A stretch of DNA of 64,000 bases from the NCBI RefSeq assembly GCF_011009015.1, contig NZ_CP048878.1:3750354-3814353 (forward strand), read 5' to 3'. Of the stretch, positions 15,252-24,190 are shown piece by piece. Position 1 is the stretch's first letter; each line of letters starts with the position of its first letter. This DNA comes from Spartinivicinus ruber. GTDB taxonomy: Bacteria; Pseudomonadota; Gammaproteobacteria; Pseudomonadales; Zooshikellaceae. The notes beneath the pieces are model-generated. The model was given only the letters and a program-made list of their open reading frames with translations, did no database searches and was not told the origin of the DNA. Made by a program: the position numbers and the translations under genes.

Positions 15252-17270
15252 TTAACGCAGATTAATAATTGTTTGAGTAACAGTGTCTTCTGTTTCAATC
15301 GTTTTAGCATTAGCCTGGTAGTTACGCTGGGCAATAATCAAACTCACAAGCTCTTCCGCCACATCCACATTAGCTTCTTCTAAAGCACCAGATCTTATAC
15401 TACCTAAAGTCCCTGTATTAGGAGTACCAATGACAGGTTCACCAGAATCAAACGCTTCCATCCAAGCGGTTTTACCTATAGGTTGCAGCCCTTGGGGATT
15501 AACAAAATTAGCTAAAGCCACCTGGCCTAAAGTGGTATTTTGACCATTGGAATAACGACCAAATATGACCCCTGTTTCACTCACATTCAAGTCAGTCATT
15601 CGCCCAACACTATAACCATTTTGTGATAAGTTCTTGACAGCAAAAAGACTCCCAAACTGAGTTGAGTTAGTAATATCAAAGACAAAATTTGAGCTGGTAG
15701 GAGGATCTGGCAAGGGCAAAATATTGCCCCCTGAAGAAACATTGATAGGTTGTAAGGCATTTATAGGATCCCCATTGCTATCTAAAGGTACCCAGTTGGT
15801 AACAACAATGGGGTTAGAGCTAAGTAAATTACCATCCTGGTCAAATTGCACTGAAAATCTAGCGCGAGTGGCTGACCCACTACTTACAACAGGGTCTCCT
15901 ATATCTTCTCCATCAATCAGTAAATACATACTCCAGTCAGAAACGTTAGGGGTCGAAGGGTTGGTTTCTTCTTTTACAAAGTAAGATGTTAGTGTATGAG
16001 GGTTACCCAAACTATCGAAAATCTGCACTTGAGTAGCATGATTATAGGTAGCAGGATCATTTGGATCAAACTCATTGTCAGCAAAAGGGGTATAAGTTAA
16101 TGGGATGGTAAAGATATTTGGTAGGGTCGCTGGCGCAGGAGCGGCAGCTATTTGTAGATTATTTTCAAGTTGTATTGTGACTTCGCCCCCGACAGTTGAT
16201 GTAGCTCCATCCGCTACGTTAACTGCAGCCCCTGCATTAGTAAAGGCAGCTCCTGTTGCCCCCTGAACCGCTACATTGGTTCCCGTATTACTGAGCGCAA
16301 CAGCAATATTATCACCTGTATTGTTGTATACTCTTATTTCGTTTGGTGCCGATGAATCAATTTGTGCATTGACACCGGTTAAATTAGATATAGCAATTGC
16401 GAGCTCATTTATACTATTTACTGAACTCAAATCAATTGCTTGATTATTAATACTAACTGAAGCACCTGCTGGAGCTGAAGAACCAAGCAATGCAACAAGG
16501 TTAGACACATCCACTTTTACCCGGGTATTGGCAGAAGCACTCATTACACCATATTGTTCACCATTACTGATTAGTTCGCTGGCGATAGCGCTAGCCTGCA
16601 TATTCGCTGCACTCGGTATATTTAAAGTTGCTACTGTAACCACTGGGGATTGCGAAGTATCTTGCAAAATAAAACTGCCAGCATTATACCCATTGGTATT
16701 GGCTAACTGAGCATTGGCAACAACCGCCGTATTATTCGATTCAGTTAAACTTCCCCTTCTTGCTAATACCGTATCTCTCGAGTCTAAATTAAAATCAATA
16801 TCTATCCCACTGGTTTGACGAGGATCGAGATATTGAGCATTAATTTGTAAGTCAGACAAGGCACCTGGAATAATGACCCCCGATGCATCGGCAGTAAACC
16901 CTTGTAGAAAGTCACCGGTATTTGACACAACATAGCCATCTTTATTCAAACTAAAAATCCCTTGTCGTGTATAAGCCAAACCATTGTGACTTTTGGTTAC
17001 AAAAAAACCAGAGCCATTTACCACCAGATCTAAATTGCGATCAGTTGATTTTATATTACCCTGACCAAACTGTTGTGCCACAGTTTGAACAAACACACCA
17101 TAACCCTTTTGGTTATTACCTCCACCTAATACTGCCTGAGAATATAAATCATGAAATTCAGCCCGTGATCGTTTAAAACCAACCGTACCACCATTAGCAA
17201 TATTATTACCAATCACATCCAAATCTGAGCTTGCTGCCCTTAAACCGCTGAGTGCAGTGTTGAATCCCAT
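15252..17270 (-). CDS. flgE: Flagellar hook protein FlgE (long form)
   Basis: The start ATG at 17270 follows GGGGAGG and gives the family N-terminus MGFNTALSGLRAASSDLDVI; an upstream start would add 11 basic residues. The 672-residue protein has the flagellar rod/hook N-terminal domain (GNNIANGGTVGFK), the FlgE/F/G motif NGSGFFV, a FlgE D2-type segment around HATQVQIFDSLGNPHTLTSY, and the C-terminal domain with NVDVAEELVSLIIAQRNYQANAKTI. It polymerises into the external hook. It is much longer than the roughly 400-residue enterobacterial FlgE because of an expanded, variable surface region between about residues 180 and 400. No other flagellar gene lies within the window. Confidence 0.9.
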   Translation of the reverse strand: MGFNTALSGLRAASSDLDVIGNNIANGGTVGFKRSRAEFHDLYSQAVLGGGNNQKGYGVFVQTVAQQFGQGNIKSTDRNLDLVVNGSGFFVTKSHNGLAYTRQGIFSLNKDGYVVSNTGDFLQGFTADASGVIIPGALSDLQINAQYLDPRQTSGIDIDFNLDSRDTVLARRGSLTESNNTAVVANAQLANTNGYNAGSFILQDTSQSPVVTVATLNIPSAANMQASAIASELISNGEQYGVMSASANTRVKVDVSNLVALLGSSAPAGASVSINNQAIDLSSVNSINELAIAISNLTGVNAQIDSSAPNEIRVYNNTGDNIAVALSNTGTNVAVQGATGAAFTNAGAAVNVADGATSTVGGEVTIQLENNLQIAAAPAPATLPNIFTIPLTYTPFADNEFDPNDPATYNHATQVQIFDSLGNPHTLTSYFVKEETNPSTPNVSDWSMYLLIDGEDIGDPVVSSGSATRARFSVQFDQDGNLLSSNPIVVTNWVPLDSNGDPINALQPINVSSGGNILPLPDPPTSSNFVFDITNSTQFGSLFAVKNLSQNGYSVGRMTDLNVSETGVIFGRYSNGQNTTLGQVALANFVNPQGLQPIGKTAWMEAFDSGEPVIGTPNTGTLGSIRSGALEEANVDVAEELVSLIIAQRNYQANAKTIETEDTVTQTIINLR

Positions 17271-17585
17271 TGTATACCTCCCCTGGCGATGGGCATATTT
17301 CATCGTTTTTTAGTGTAACTAAAAATATCTACTTTGGAAAAAACTGCAGGGCCTGCACTAGGCAAGCAATAGAATAGATAAATGGCTCAATCCATAAGCC
17401 TGTTTTCCTGTTCCTATTATGTATACTTGTATACCTCATCTTACTAGGCAACAGGTGTGCCATAAATTATATTGAATAAAATCAGAATTTTAGAAAAATC
17501 AGGCGGCAACTGTTTTCCGCTTTAAATGCCAAGGTGCAATCATGACTCATTTGGTAATGATCAACTCAATATAAACAGTCATCAT
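17271..17585. other. Intergenic region upstream of flgE
   Basis: The stretch holds the flgE promoter region. A 13-bp palindrome TGCAGGGCCTGCA lies at 17345-17357, and a doubled GTATAC (GTATACTTGTATAC, 17421-17434) lies upstream. I could not identify a clear sigma-54 or sigma-28 promoter. No gene was found. Confidence 0.4.
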
Positions 17586-17948
17586 TTATTTAATAAAACG
17601 AATACATAACGGATAACGATAAGCTTCTCCTTTAGAAGACTTAACAATAGCAATAATTGGGATAATTAAATTAAATATAAAAAATATTGGTAACAAGAGA
17701 AATCCAATCAATACCCAACAAAGTATCAAGATAACTACACTAGCAATTAGCATTGTAATCTGAAAATTAATCGCCTCTTTACCTTGGTTATCAACAAAAT
17801 CGAATTCATCTTTCTTCATTAACCAAATAATCAGTGGACCAAGGATATTACCAAGTGGAAACACATAGCCAACAAAAACAGCCACATGGCAAAACATTCC
17901 CCACTGCTTTTCCTCATTAGACATAGCTACAGTGATATCGCTTTTCAT
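17586..17948 (-). CDS. DUF4870 membrane protein
   Basis: The ATG at 17948 follows a GAGGGAG site and gives 120 residues. The chain has a short N-terminus ending NEEKQWGMFCHVAVFVGY, a GNILGPLIIWLMKKDE turn, the signature VDNQGKEAINFQIT, and a C-terminal hydrophobic hairpin. These are the features of the DUF4870 (Tic20-like) family of small inner-membrane proteins. About three or four membrane segments are expected. Its function is not established. It is monocistronic and divergent from the PilZ operon. Confidence 0.85.
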   Translation of the reverse strand: MKSDITVAMSNEEKQWGMFCHVAVFVGYVFPLGNILGPLIIWLMKKDEFDFVDNQGKEAINFQITMLIASVVILILCWVLIGFLLLPIFFIFNLIIPIIAIVKSSKGEAYRYPLCIRFIK

Positions 17949-18129
17949 CAATAACATCTCCCTCTATACATACCCTGGGTGGGGTAATTAGGTGTCATTT
18001 CACCACGGTTGACATAAAATGTCAATATCTTACCTGTAAGATTTTTGGTACGAATAATTGATGATGAACTATGATTAAACAATGAGCGTTAACATTAGTG
18101 TTTAATTTCATTCATTAAGTAATAAAATA

Positions 18130-18486
18130 ATGAACATTGAAGAATTATTAGAAGATAATGATACGCAGAAACGACGCCACACTCGGAGAAATGTTAAGTG
18201 GAAAGCATTCATCAAAAGTCCTTCTAATAATCAAGTGCTACCTGCCACTACTGTTAATGTCTCAGCACAAGGAGTCTTGTTACAAACCCTGTTTGCATTT
18301 AAAAAATCTCAAGTACTTCCCATCATGATTAAAGCGAGATACCAAGGAAAAAATCTTATCATTTATGCTAAAGCAGAGGTTAGGCACATTATAATCAGAA
18401 CGTACGATTTTCAGCTGGGACTGCAATTTACAGATATAAAAAAAAATGATCAAGAGTTTTTTTCCCGCTTTGCTGAAGGTATTTGA
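18130..18486 (+). CDS. PilZ-domain c-di-GMP-binding protein
   Basis: The 118-residue protein is almost entirely a PilZ domain. The RxxxR motif is present as RRHTRRN near residues 15-21, and the (D/N)xSxxG motif as NVSAQG near residue 46. Both bind the guanines and phosphates of cyclic di-GMP. It has no output domain, so it probably acts by protein contact, as YcgR- or PilZ-like adaptors do. Its gene is seven bases before a START-domain gene, which in turn overlaps a binding-protein gene, so all three are likely co-transcribed. That operon partnership is unusual and may point to envelope remodelling. Confidence 0.85.
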   Translation: MNIEELLEDNDTQKRRHTRRNVKWKAFIKSPSNNQVLPATTVNVSAQGVLLQTLFAFKKSQVLPIMIKARYQGKNLIIYAKAEVRHIIIRTYDFQLGLQFTDIKKNDQEFFSRFAEGI

Positions 18487-18493
18487 GTGAGTA

Positions 18494-19222
18494 ATGAACC
18501 ATAATAAAGCTTACCCCCTGTTAATATTATTAGTTGCTATATTATTAATATCTATTATCGCCAAGCCTTTGCAGGCTCAACAGTGGCAGCAGGTTAAAAA
18601 TCAAGAGGGTATCCAAGTTTACACCAGAGCAATACCAGGGTCGGGAATTAAAGAATTTAAAGCAGTGACCACCATTAACTCCAGCTTAGACAGTGTACTA
18701 GGCGTGTTAAACGATATCAGTGCCTGTCCACAATGGGTATATCAGTGTACACAGCCTGCCTTAATCCAATCAATCAGCTTTGGTGAACGTTATGTTTACC
18801 AAGTCAACGACTTTCCATTCCCCTCAAGAAATCGAGATATTATTCTACATGCAAAACTTAACCAGTCACTCACAACGAAAACGATTACTATTCAATTACA
18901 AGCAGCTCCTCACTTCTGTAAAAACCAACAAACAACCATATGCAAAAAAGTCAACCAGTCCAAGCTAGTCCGTATTGAGAAGTCTAAAGGCTTTTACTTG
19001 TTAGAACCTATTGCCAAAAACAAAATACAGATTACCTGGCAACACCATATGGAACCAGGAGGCAATCTACCTAATTGGCTAGTAAATAATTTAATTACAG
19101 ACGCTCCATTTTATACACTTAAAAAATTAGCTCGTATTGTACAAGAAAGTAAATATCAAAAAGCCAAACTAAAGCATAATGCTAAAGGTCTTATCATCGG
19201 TTTTGAGGTAAAAAGCTGGTAA
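18494..19222 (+). CDS. START-domain protein, exported
   Basis: The 242-residue product has a signal peptide or single N-terminal anchor (about 1-29, ending PLQAQQW). A START/SRPBCC lipid-binding domain follows: NQEGIQVYTRAIPGSGIKEF, a VLNDISACPQWVY helix, and the FPFPSRNRDII strand. Similar bacterial START proteins are predicted to bind lipids or hydrophobic ligands in the periplasm. Its stop codon overlaps the next start (TAATG), and the PilZ gene lies seven bases upstream, so translation is probably coupled. Confidence 0.82.
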   Translation: MNHNKAYPLLILLVAILLISIIAKPLQAQQWQQVKNQEGIQVYTRAIPGSGIKEFKAVTTINSSLDSVLGVLNDISACPQWVYQCTQPALIQSISFGERYVYQVNDFPFPSRNRDIILHAKLNQSLTTKTITIQLQAAPHFCKNQQTTICKKVNQSKLVRIEKSKGFYLLEPIAKNKIQITWQHHMEPGGNLPNWLVNNLITDAPFYTLKKLARIVQESKYQKAKLKHNAKGLIIGFEVKSW

Positions 19223-20064
19223 TGAATACCTTTCTATCTACAGACAAACCACCTTTAAATAAATCGCCCCATTATCTCCATAGGATAAAAGGCCACGTTA
19301 CTCATTTTAAGCTAACATTCACTGCTTTTATATTGACTACTTTTATCTTTATTAACAATAGTCAGGCAAAAAACAGCAATCCAATCTGTACAGAAGACGA
19401 TGTATTATTAGGTGGTCAACTATCAGAGCCATATCATACTCGCTTAAGAGACGGACTGGTCGACCAGTATTTACAACTCATTTTTGAAATGGTCAACTGC
19501 AAATTAAAAATTATCAGTCTGCCAGCGGAACGCGCCTTATTAGAAGCCAATAAAGGTAAAATTGATGGTGACTTTGTACTGTTATCTGATATAGATAAAG
19601 TGAGTTATCCACAACTGCTTAAAGTAACACCCAGTTACTTTTCATTTTTCATGGCTTATGTCAGCTTCGAGGATATCAAATATGAAGAATTAGCCAGTTA
19701 TCGTATTGGTTTAATTACAGGCATGCCCATTGCGGCAGACTCTCTCAGTAACATAAAAGTAGTGAGAGTAAAACATTATGAACAACTTATTGAATTACTG
19801 CGCCGTAAACGCCTGCATGTTGCGGTGCTACCTATTGCAGTTGCTTATTATTATAAAAAAATTTCCTGTTTGAATAATTTAAAAATTGAAGTCAAACCCG
19901 AGCTTAAGGTGAACTTATACATTTACTTAAATAAACGACGCTCTAATCTGGTAGAACCATTAAGTGCTGCTATCGAAAACTTCAAACACAGTCGAAAATA
20001 TCAGGAATTAGTCAGGAAATTTTTGAAAAGAGGATTAGAATTGAGTGCACCCAGCTGTGAGTAA
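19222..20064 (+). CDS. Periplasmic binding protein in the PilZ-START operon
   Basis: The 280-residue product starts within the TAATG overlap with the START gene. It has a long basic N-terminus (about 30 residues) and then a hydrophobic signal segment (FTAFILTTFIFINNSQA). The mature part resembles type 2 periplasmic-binding proteins: SLPAERALLEANKGKIDGDFVLLSD, SYRIGLITGMPIA, and a C-terminal FKHSRKYQELVRKFLKRG helix. Cysteines at the start, middle and very end could form disulfides. No permease is linked. In this context it may be a ligand sensor rather than a transport component. Confidence 0.65.
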   Translation: MNTFLSTDKPPLNKSPHYLHRIKGHVTHFKLTFTAFILTTFIFINNSQAKNSNPICTEDDVLLGGQLSEPYHTRLRDGLVDQYLQLIFEMVNCKLKIISLPAERALLEANKGKIDGDFVLLSDIDKVSYPQLLKVTPSYFSFFMAYVSFEDIKYEELASYRIGLITGMPIAADSLSNIKVVRVKHYEQLIELLRRKRLHVAVLPIAVAYYYKKISCLNNLKIEVKPELKVNLYIYLNKRRSNLVEPLSAAIENFKHSRKYQELVRKFLKRGLELSAPSCE

Positions 20065-20217
20065 CTCATGTCGAAGCCAATAATTTACCTCAGCAACATG
20101 TCATAGTTCAAATTTCTGCTCAATAGATTATCACTAACCAATCTATTGAAAGAATCTTCTTCATTCTGTCATATAAAAACAATACCCTACTGCTATAACA
20201 AGCATGAGATGTAAACC

Positions 20218-20412
20218 ATGAGTAACTCAACCAAGCAACATCAGCAGTCTACTTGTTCTGTTTGCCATTCAGCCGTCAGTAAGTTTGAATTTGCGTTATA
20301 CGGTTGTCCAAATGTCAGCTGCCCACAGCATACAACACACCATTTCAGAATAAACCCAACTGAATTTAACTGGCAGCTAACTAAAAGTAGCTCTAACAAC
20401 TTCAGATTTTAA
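20218..20412 (+). CDS. Small cysteine-rich (possible zinc-ribbon) protein
   Basis: A 64-residue frame contains CSVC near residue 13 and C-PNVSC near residue 30, followed by HTTHH. Two cysteine pairs about 15 residues apart suggest a small zinc-binding knuckle. No signal peptide is present. No family is recognised; the start has only a weak purine stretch (GAGATG) upstream. It lies between the PilZ operon and the P450 gene and may be monocistronic. Confidence 0.45.
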   Translation: MSNSTKQHQQSTCSVCHSAVSKFEFALYGCPNVSCPQHTTHHFRINPTEFNWQLTKSSSNNFRF

Positions 20413-20499
20413 GTACTTTCCCGCTATAGGCTTAATACAGCCCAATACTACCGGGTGAAGGACAACATTATAGTTTTAGCAATAATTTATTTTCTACTA

Positions 20500-21888
20500 C
20501 TAGTCACTCCAAGTAACTTGATATCTTTGTGGCAAGTGCCCACCTTCATAATCAATACTTCCTTCGGCATTTAACCCATCAAGCAACACCACTTGCCTGA
20601 CCATTTCAGGAATCATTTCAGCCCCTACATAACGTCCCAAACATTGATGTTCACCATAACCAAAGTGAAACTGATGATACCAATTCCGTCCAGGCCTAAA
20701 CTGCTCTGGTTCATCAAATGCCCGCTCATCAAACATGGCTGACTGGGTAGCAATTAACACATACCCCCCTGCAGGGATTGTGGTTTCTCTATCTGTCCCC
20801 CGAGCAATCACGGCTTCTGACGCAGCTTCTCTAAATAAATACGGTGAGATTGGTACAAAACGCAAGGTTTCCCACACAATATCATCAAACGCCGTGGTAT
20901 CTGCTTGTGTTGCGGTACTTTTCGCTTTTGCAAGCCACTCAGGGTGATCTAATAAAAACTGCACGGATTGAGCAACAGCCTGTGACGTTGTTTCAATAGC
21001 TCCAATTAACAGGCCACCGGCATTAACTCCAACTCGCTGTAAGTCAAACTCAACGGTATCAGCAAAATGACTACGAATCATTCGTGTCACAATATCATCA
21101 TTTAATACTTCAGGCTTTTCCCCCATCAAGTGCCGTACTAATTTACGTAGCCCATACCATAAAGCAAATATAATATTGGTTGCTTGTTCTGCTTTAACCG
21201 CTAACACACGGCGTACCATCAACTCTGTAATATATTTCGCTAAAGCATTACCTGTTCTTTCGTGCTGTTCTCGAATATATTGCCGCTTATCTTCAGTATG
21301 GTTATCAAAAGGTTGATTATAAAAAGTATCTGCCTGGTTCCAATAAGACCACTCAATCAAATCTTCACGATCAACCCCAGTTAAACCAAAATAATTTTGT
21401 ACTAAAGTCGCAGGCACCATCCGACAATAACTACCGACTAACTCCATATTGCCCGCCGCCTGATTTAGTAAATCAATACAAGTTTCTCTTACCATAGTAC
21501 GAACCCGAGGCAAGTCATTTCGGTTCAAAAAACCTTGCATAATAGACTTTTCACGGGTATGAAAAGCATCATCATCATGGGACATTAAATAATTGTCCAT
21601 TTTAGGTTCATACAAAGCGACTGTAAAAACCTTCGGTTGGTTAAGCACCTCTACACAATCATCTAAGCGAGTGACTAACGTTGCTTTAGGGGTAACAAGA
21701 ATGGGGCAATCTTTTCGCAAAGCTTTAAAAAAAGCCAACGGCTCATGGTCAATCCATTGCCTTACTAATTTAAATTTTTCGTCATCATCCGCAGCATCTA
21801 ACTCAGCTAAATAACTATTTTTGCTTGTTGCTATCCTGGTAATCTCATCATCACTGGTAACATTTACTGTGGCTAATTGGTCAGACAT
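20500..21888 (-). CDS. Cytochrome P450
   Basis: The 462-residue soluble protein shows the family landmarks in order: I-helix region AGGLLIGAIETTSQAV near residue 290, the ExxR motif in ETLRFVP near 345, and the heme-binding loop FHFGYGEHQCLGRYVGAEM with the cysteine ligand near 415. The I-helix has IETTS where many P450s have an acid-Thr pair, so the oxygen-activating Thr is preserved. No membrane anchor is present, as in bacterial class I enzymes. No ferredoxin or reductase gene is adjacent, so redox partners must be encoded elsewhere. The substrate cannot be deduced. Confidence 0.9.
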   Translation of the reverse strand: MSDQLATVNVTSDDEITRIATSKNSYLAELDAADDDEKFKLVRQWIDHEPLAFFKALRKDCPILVTPKATLVTRLDDCVEVLNQPKVFTVALYEPKMDNYLMSHDDDAFHTREKSIMQGFLNRNDLPRVRTMVRETCIDLLNQAAGNMELVGSYCRMVPATLVQNYFGLTGVDREDLIEWSYWNQADTFYNQPFDNHTEDKRQYIREQHERTGNALAKYITELMVRRVLAVKAEQATNIIFALWYGLRKLVRHLMGEKPEVLNDDIVTRMIRSHFADTVEFDLQRVGVNAGGLLIGAIETTSQAVAQSVQFLLDHPEWLAKAKSTATQADTTAFDDIVWETLRFVPISPYLFREAASEAVIARGTDRETTIPAGGYVLIATQSAMFDERAFDEPEQFRPGRNWYHQFHFGYGEHQCLGRYVGAEMIPEMVRQVVLLDGLNAEGSIDYEGGHLPQRYQVTWSD

Positions 21889-22112
21889 GGCGCATTCCTT
21901 GCGTTATACTTTAATTGACAACTGTACGCTTTATCCCTAACAGTTTAGATCTTTTTTTAATCAATACAATTAACCCTTTCGCTCACCAACCACTACACCC
22001 ATCGATACACGCTAGTTAAGGCAAAACGACTCTCTCTTCTAAAATGCTTTAGAAATATTAAATTAGTCTCACTATACTTTTTAGAACCCAAGAGGCTACA
22101 TAAAATATAAGT

Positions 22113-22997
22113 ATGCTTAATAGCAGAGGCCTGCTGGTCTACAAACATTGCTTTTTCATATTCATGGCTGGTTGCCTGACAGCCAGCTTAATTAATGCTG
22201 CATCCCTTGAAATCAAAGTACCTGTTTTACCTTACCGTGAAGAAGCATTTGGCTATCAATATCGCTTACTGGAGTTGGCTTTAGCCAAATCAGGTTATCA
22301 ATACAAAATTATCAAAAAAACCCATGATGCTACCCAAGAACGTTTAAAGCTGATGTTAAAAGCAGGCAAAGAAGTTAATGTGTATTGGATGGGTACTTCC
22401 AGCCAATTGGAAAAGCAGTTAATCCCTGTTCGCATCCCCCTCCTCCGAGGCCTGCTAGGCCATAGAGTTTTTATTATTAATCAGCGCGACCAACCTCGTT
22501 TTAATAACATCAAAACGGTAAATGATTTGAAAAACATGCAAGCAATTCAAGGAATTGGTTGGTCTGATATAGCAATATTGGAAGCTGCAGGGCTTAAAAC
22601 AGTAGCAGGTAAATATAAAAATATCTTCAATATCATTAATAAAGGCGGCAGAGTCGATTACTTCCCTCGAGGTGTAAATGAAGCATGGAAGGAAGTCAAA
22701 GTACATAAACCTAACCATCCTTATATCACAGTAGAAACTAAAATTATGCTGGTATACCCTTTTGCATTATTTTTTTTCGTCAGCCCCAACCAGCCAGAAA
22801 TTGCCAAAGCACTGACCAAAGGCCTAAAAGAATCTTATAAAGATGGCAGCTTTATGCAGCACTTTTCCCAACACCCCAGCATAACCGCCATTTTCAAACA
22901 AGCCGATATGGACAAACGATTAACCTTTATTATTAAAAACCCACTTATGAGCAAGGAAACTATGGCGATTCCTGCGAGCTATTGGCATACTAAATAA
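22113..22997 (+). CDS. Solitary periplasmic binding protein, GWSD subfamily
   Basis: The 294-residue product has a signal peptide (about 1-29, ending INAASLE). It shares with the 13122-13970 protein the segments GIGWSD, GRVDYFPR and a following VYP motif, and the same overall length, so they are paralogues. The chain fits a two-lobe type 2 periplasmic-binding fold. It is divergent from the P450 gene, with 224 bases between. No transporter partner is visible, and the ligand is unknown. Confidence 0.65.
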   Translation: MLNSRGLLVYKHCFFIFMAGCLTASLINAASLEIKVPVLPYREEAFGYQYRLLELALAKSGYQYKIIKKTHDATQERLKLMLKAGKEVNVYWMGTSSQLEKQLIPVRIPLLRGLLGHRVFIINQRDQPRFNNIKTVNDLKNMQAIQGIGWSDIAILEAAGLKTVAGKYKNIFNIINKGGRVDYFPRGVNEAWKEVKVHKPNHPYITVETKIMLVYPFALFFFVSPNQPEIAKALTKGLKESYKDGSFMQHFSQHPSITAIFKQADMDKRLTFIIKNPLMSKETMAIPASYWHTK

Positions 22998-23195
22998 GTT
23001 TTAAGGGCTTTTCACTCACTGCAACTGTCTGAAAATCTAGCTTATTCATACAAGGCTCTTTTATACAGCTCTCCGGATTCAAGATTATATAGTCTGCAAC
23101 AAGCCTCATTAACTCAACATCTAAATTTCTCCCACCTTACTTACAGCTAAGTGAGCAACAAAGTGATATTCTACTGATCACAACCTTATATCTAT

Positions 23196-23522
23196 TTATT
23201 TTTTACCATAATTTTGCTCTTGCCATTCATAATTAATTCCAAGTTTTTCCCTAGCCTTGCTAAGCAAAACACCAACCTCCCACTCAAGAATACTCTCTCC
23301 AGATGCCGAAAATTTTTGCATCAAAGAAGCTTCTAAAGGATCTGATTCAACTATCAAATCAGCTATCCATTGACCAGCCCCTTTTAAATCATATGTTTCT
23401 ATAACAAACTGGAAAAAATCAAACTCTTGTTTCAACATTGGATTAGGAATGTATTTTTCATCCAACAAAGAAATAAAGTCAATTACTAAATCATCTAGTG
23501 TAGATTTCCCGACTTCAAGCAT
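23196..23522 (-). CDS. Small acidic protein, candidate orphan immunity protein
   Basis: The 108-residue product is acidic and helical (STLDDLVIDFISLLDEKYIP, then WIADLIVESDPLEASLMQKF) and has no signal peptide. No family is recognised. It lies on the same strand as, and downstream of, the RHS toxin and its probable immunity gene, separated from them by a broken IS3 element. Small acidic proteins in that position are often immunity proteins of displaced toxin tips. That role is inferred from context only. Confidence 0.5.
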   Translation of the reverse strand: MLEVGKSTLDDLVIDFISLLDEKYIPNPMLKQEFDFFQFVIETYDLKGAGQWIADLIVESDPLEASLMQKFSASGESILEWEVGVLLSKAREKLGINYEWQEQNYGKK

Positions 23523-23540
23523 TTTCTCTTGTTACAGCAT

Positions 23541-23726
23541 TCATAATTCTATTAATTTATAACCCCTCAGCATCTTTGCGTATGCAAATAATTTTGCTTT
23601 TAAACGCTCTCTTTCAGGGTTCACTGCATTTGACTGTTTAACCCTATAGTTATAGGTGCTACGAGGAATATTAAACACTCGACAGAGCTCCGTGATTTTA
23701 TAATGCTCTCTTAAAGAACCAATCAT
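23541..23726 (-). pseudogene. IS3-family transposase OrfB, truncated
   Basis: Only the N-terminal helix-turn-helix region remains (REHYKITELCRVFNIPRSTYNYR), as in the HTH_21 part of IS3 OrfB. The frame ends after residue 61 where the integrase core should begin. Its start overlaps the end of OrfA by four bases in another frame, as normal for IS3. The loss of the DDE core marks it as a dead gene. Confidence 0.78.
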
Positions 23727-24025
23727 ATTGACGGTTTGGTGGAGTCCGACACTAAGAGAGCGGTAGCTTTTTTTAGTATATCTTTTTCCCGTTCCAGACG
23801 TTTAATCTTTGCTTCTAAAGCATGAATATGTTGCTGTTCAGACGTCAGCGCTTTTCCTTTTGGTGTAATGCCCTGTTTTTCTTGTTGGAGTTTATTTACC
23901 CATTTGCGAATGGCCGACTCACTGACACCCACTGCTTCTGCGGCTTCTTTGGCACTGTAACCTTGGTAAATGACCAGGTTAGCTGAATCAACTTTAAATT
24001 CTGTTGAATAATTCGGCTTTTTCAA
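23723..24025 (-). CDS. IS3-family transposase OrfA
   Basis: The product of about 100 residues most likely starts at a TTG at 24025, which has GAGGT seven bases upstream; the frame is open to 24043. It shows the HTH_Tnp_1 pattern (YSAKEAAEAVGVSESAIRKW) and a C-terminal leucine-zipper-like helix (HALEAKIKRLEREKDILKKA), the usual OrfA layout. It would bind the IS ends, but with OrfB truncated it cannot drive transposition. It may be a leftover with no function. Confidence 0.82.
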   Translation of the reverse strand: MKKPNYSTEFKVDSANLVIYQGYSAKEAAEAVGVSESAIRKWVNKLQQEKQGITPKGKALTSEQQHIHALEAKIKRLEREKDILKKATALLVSDSTKPSI

Positions 24026-24110
24026 TGTTTGTACCTCTATCAATGGTGGGATGATACCATACAGTTAGGTGTACAAATTTATTAAGCCACAACACCCTTG
24101 CAGAACCAAC

Positions 24111-24187
24111 GTGTCCCCTCAGCTAGTGTGCGTGCTTTGTTAGACTACCAAGAATTTATAAAGTACGCACGCTTACCAAGGGGACAC
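24111..24187. repeat. Long imperfect palindrome between the IS3 remnant and the immunity gene
   Basis: GTGTCCCCT (24111-24119) pairs with AGGGGACAC (24179-24187), and inside it GTGCGTGCTTT (24128-24138) pairs with AAAGTACGCAC (24160-24170) with one mismatch. The structure begins three bases after the stop of the probable immunity gene. It could end the RHS-immunity transcript, or be the paired ends of a vanished mobile element or a recombination site. The sequence is richer in GC than its flanks. Confidence 0.55.
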
Positions 24188-24190
24188 CAT

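Larger units (their letters stand above)
23541..24043 (-). mobile_element. IS3-family insertion sequence remnant
   Basis: The remnant holds an intact-looking OrfA and only the first 61 codons of OrfB; the DDE catalytic domain is missing. A stretch of seven A residues followed by G in the OrfA frame (minus strand, near 23768-23775) is the typical IS3 slippage site for making the OrfAB fusion. Clear terminal inverted repeats were not identified, so the outer borders are approximate. The element is certainly inactive. Confidence 0.8.

Noticed and set aside
24111-24187. The long palindrome as an integron attC site
   Set aside because: Its arms lack the attC core-site sequences and no integrase gene is present.
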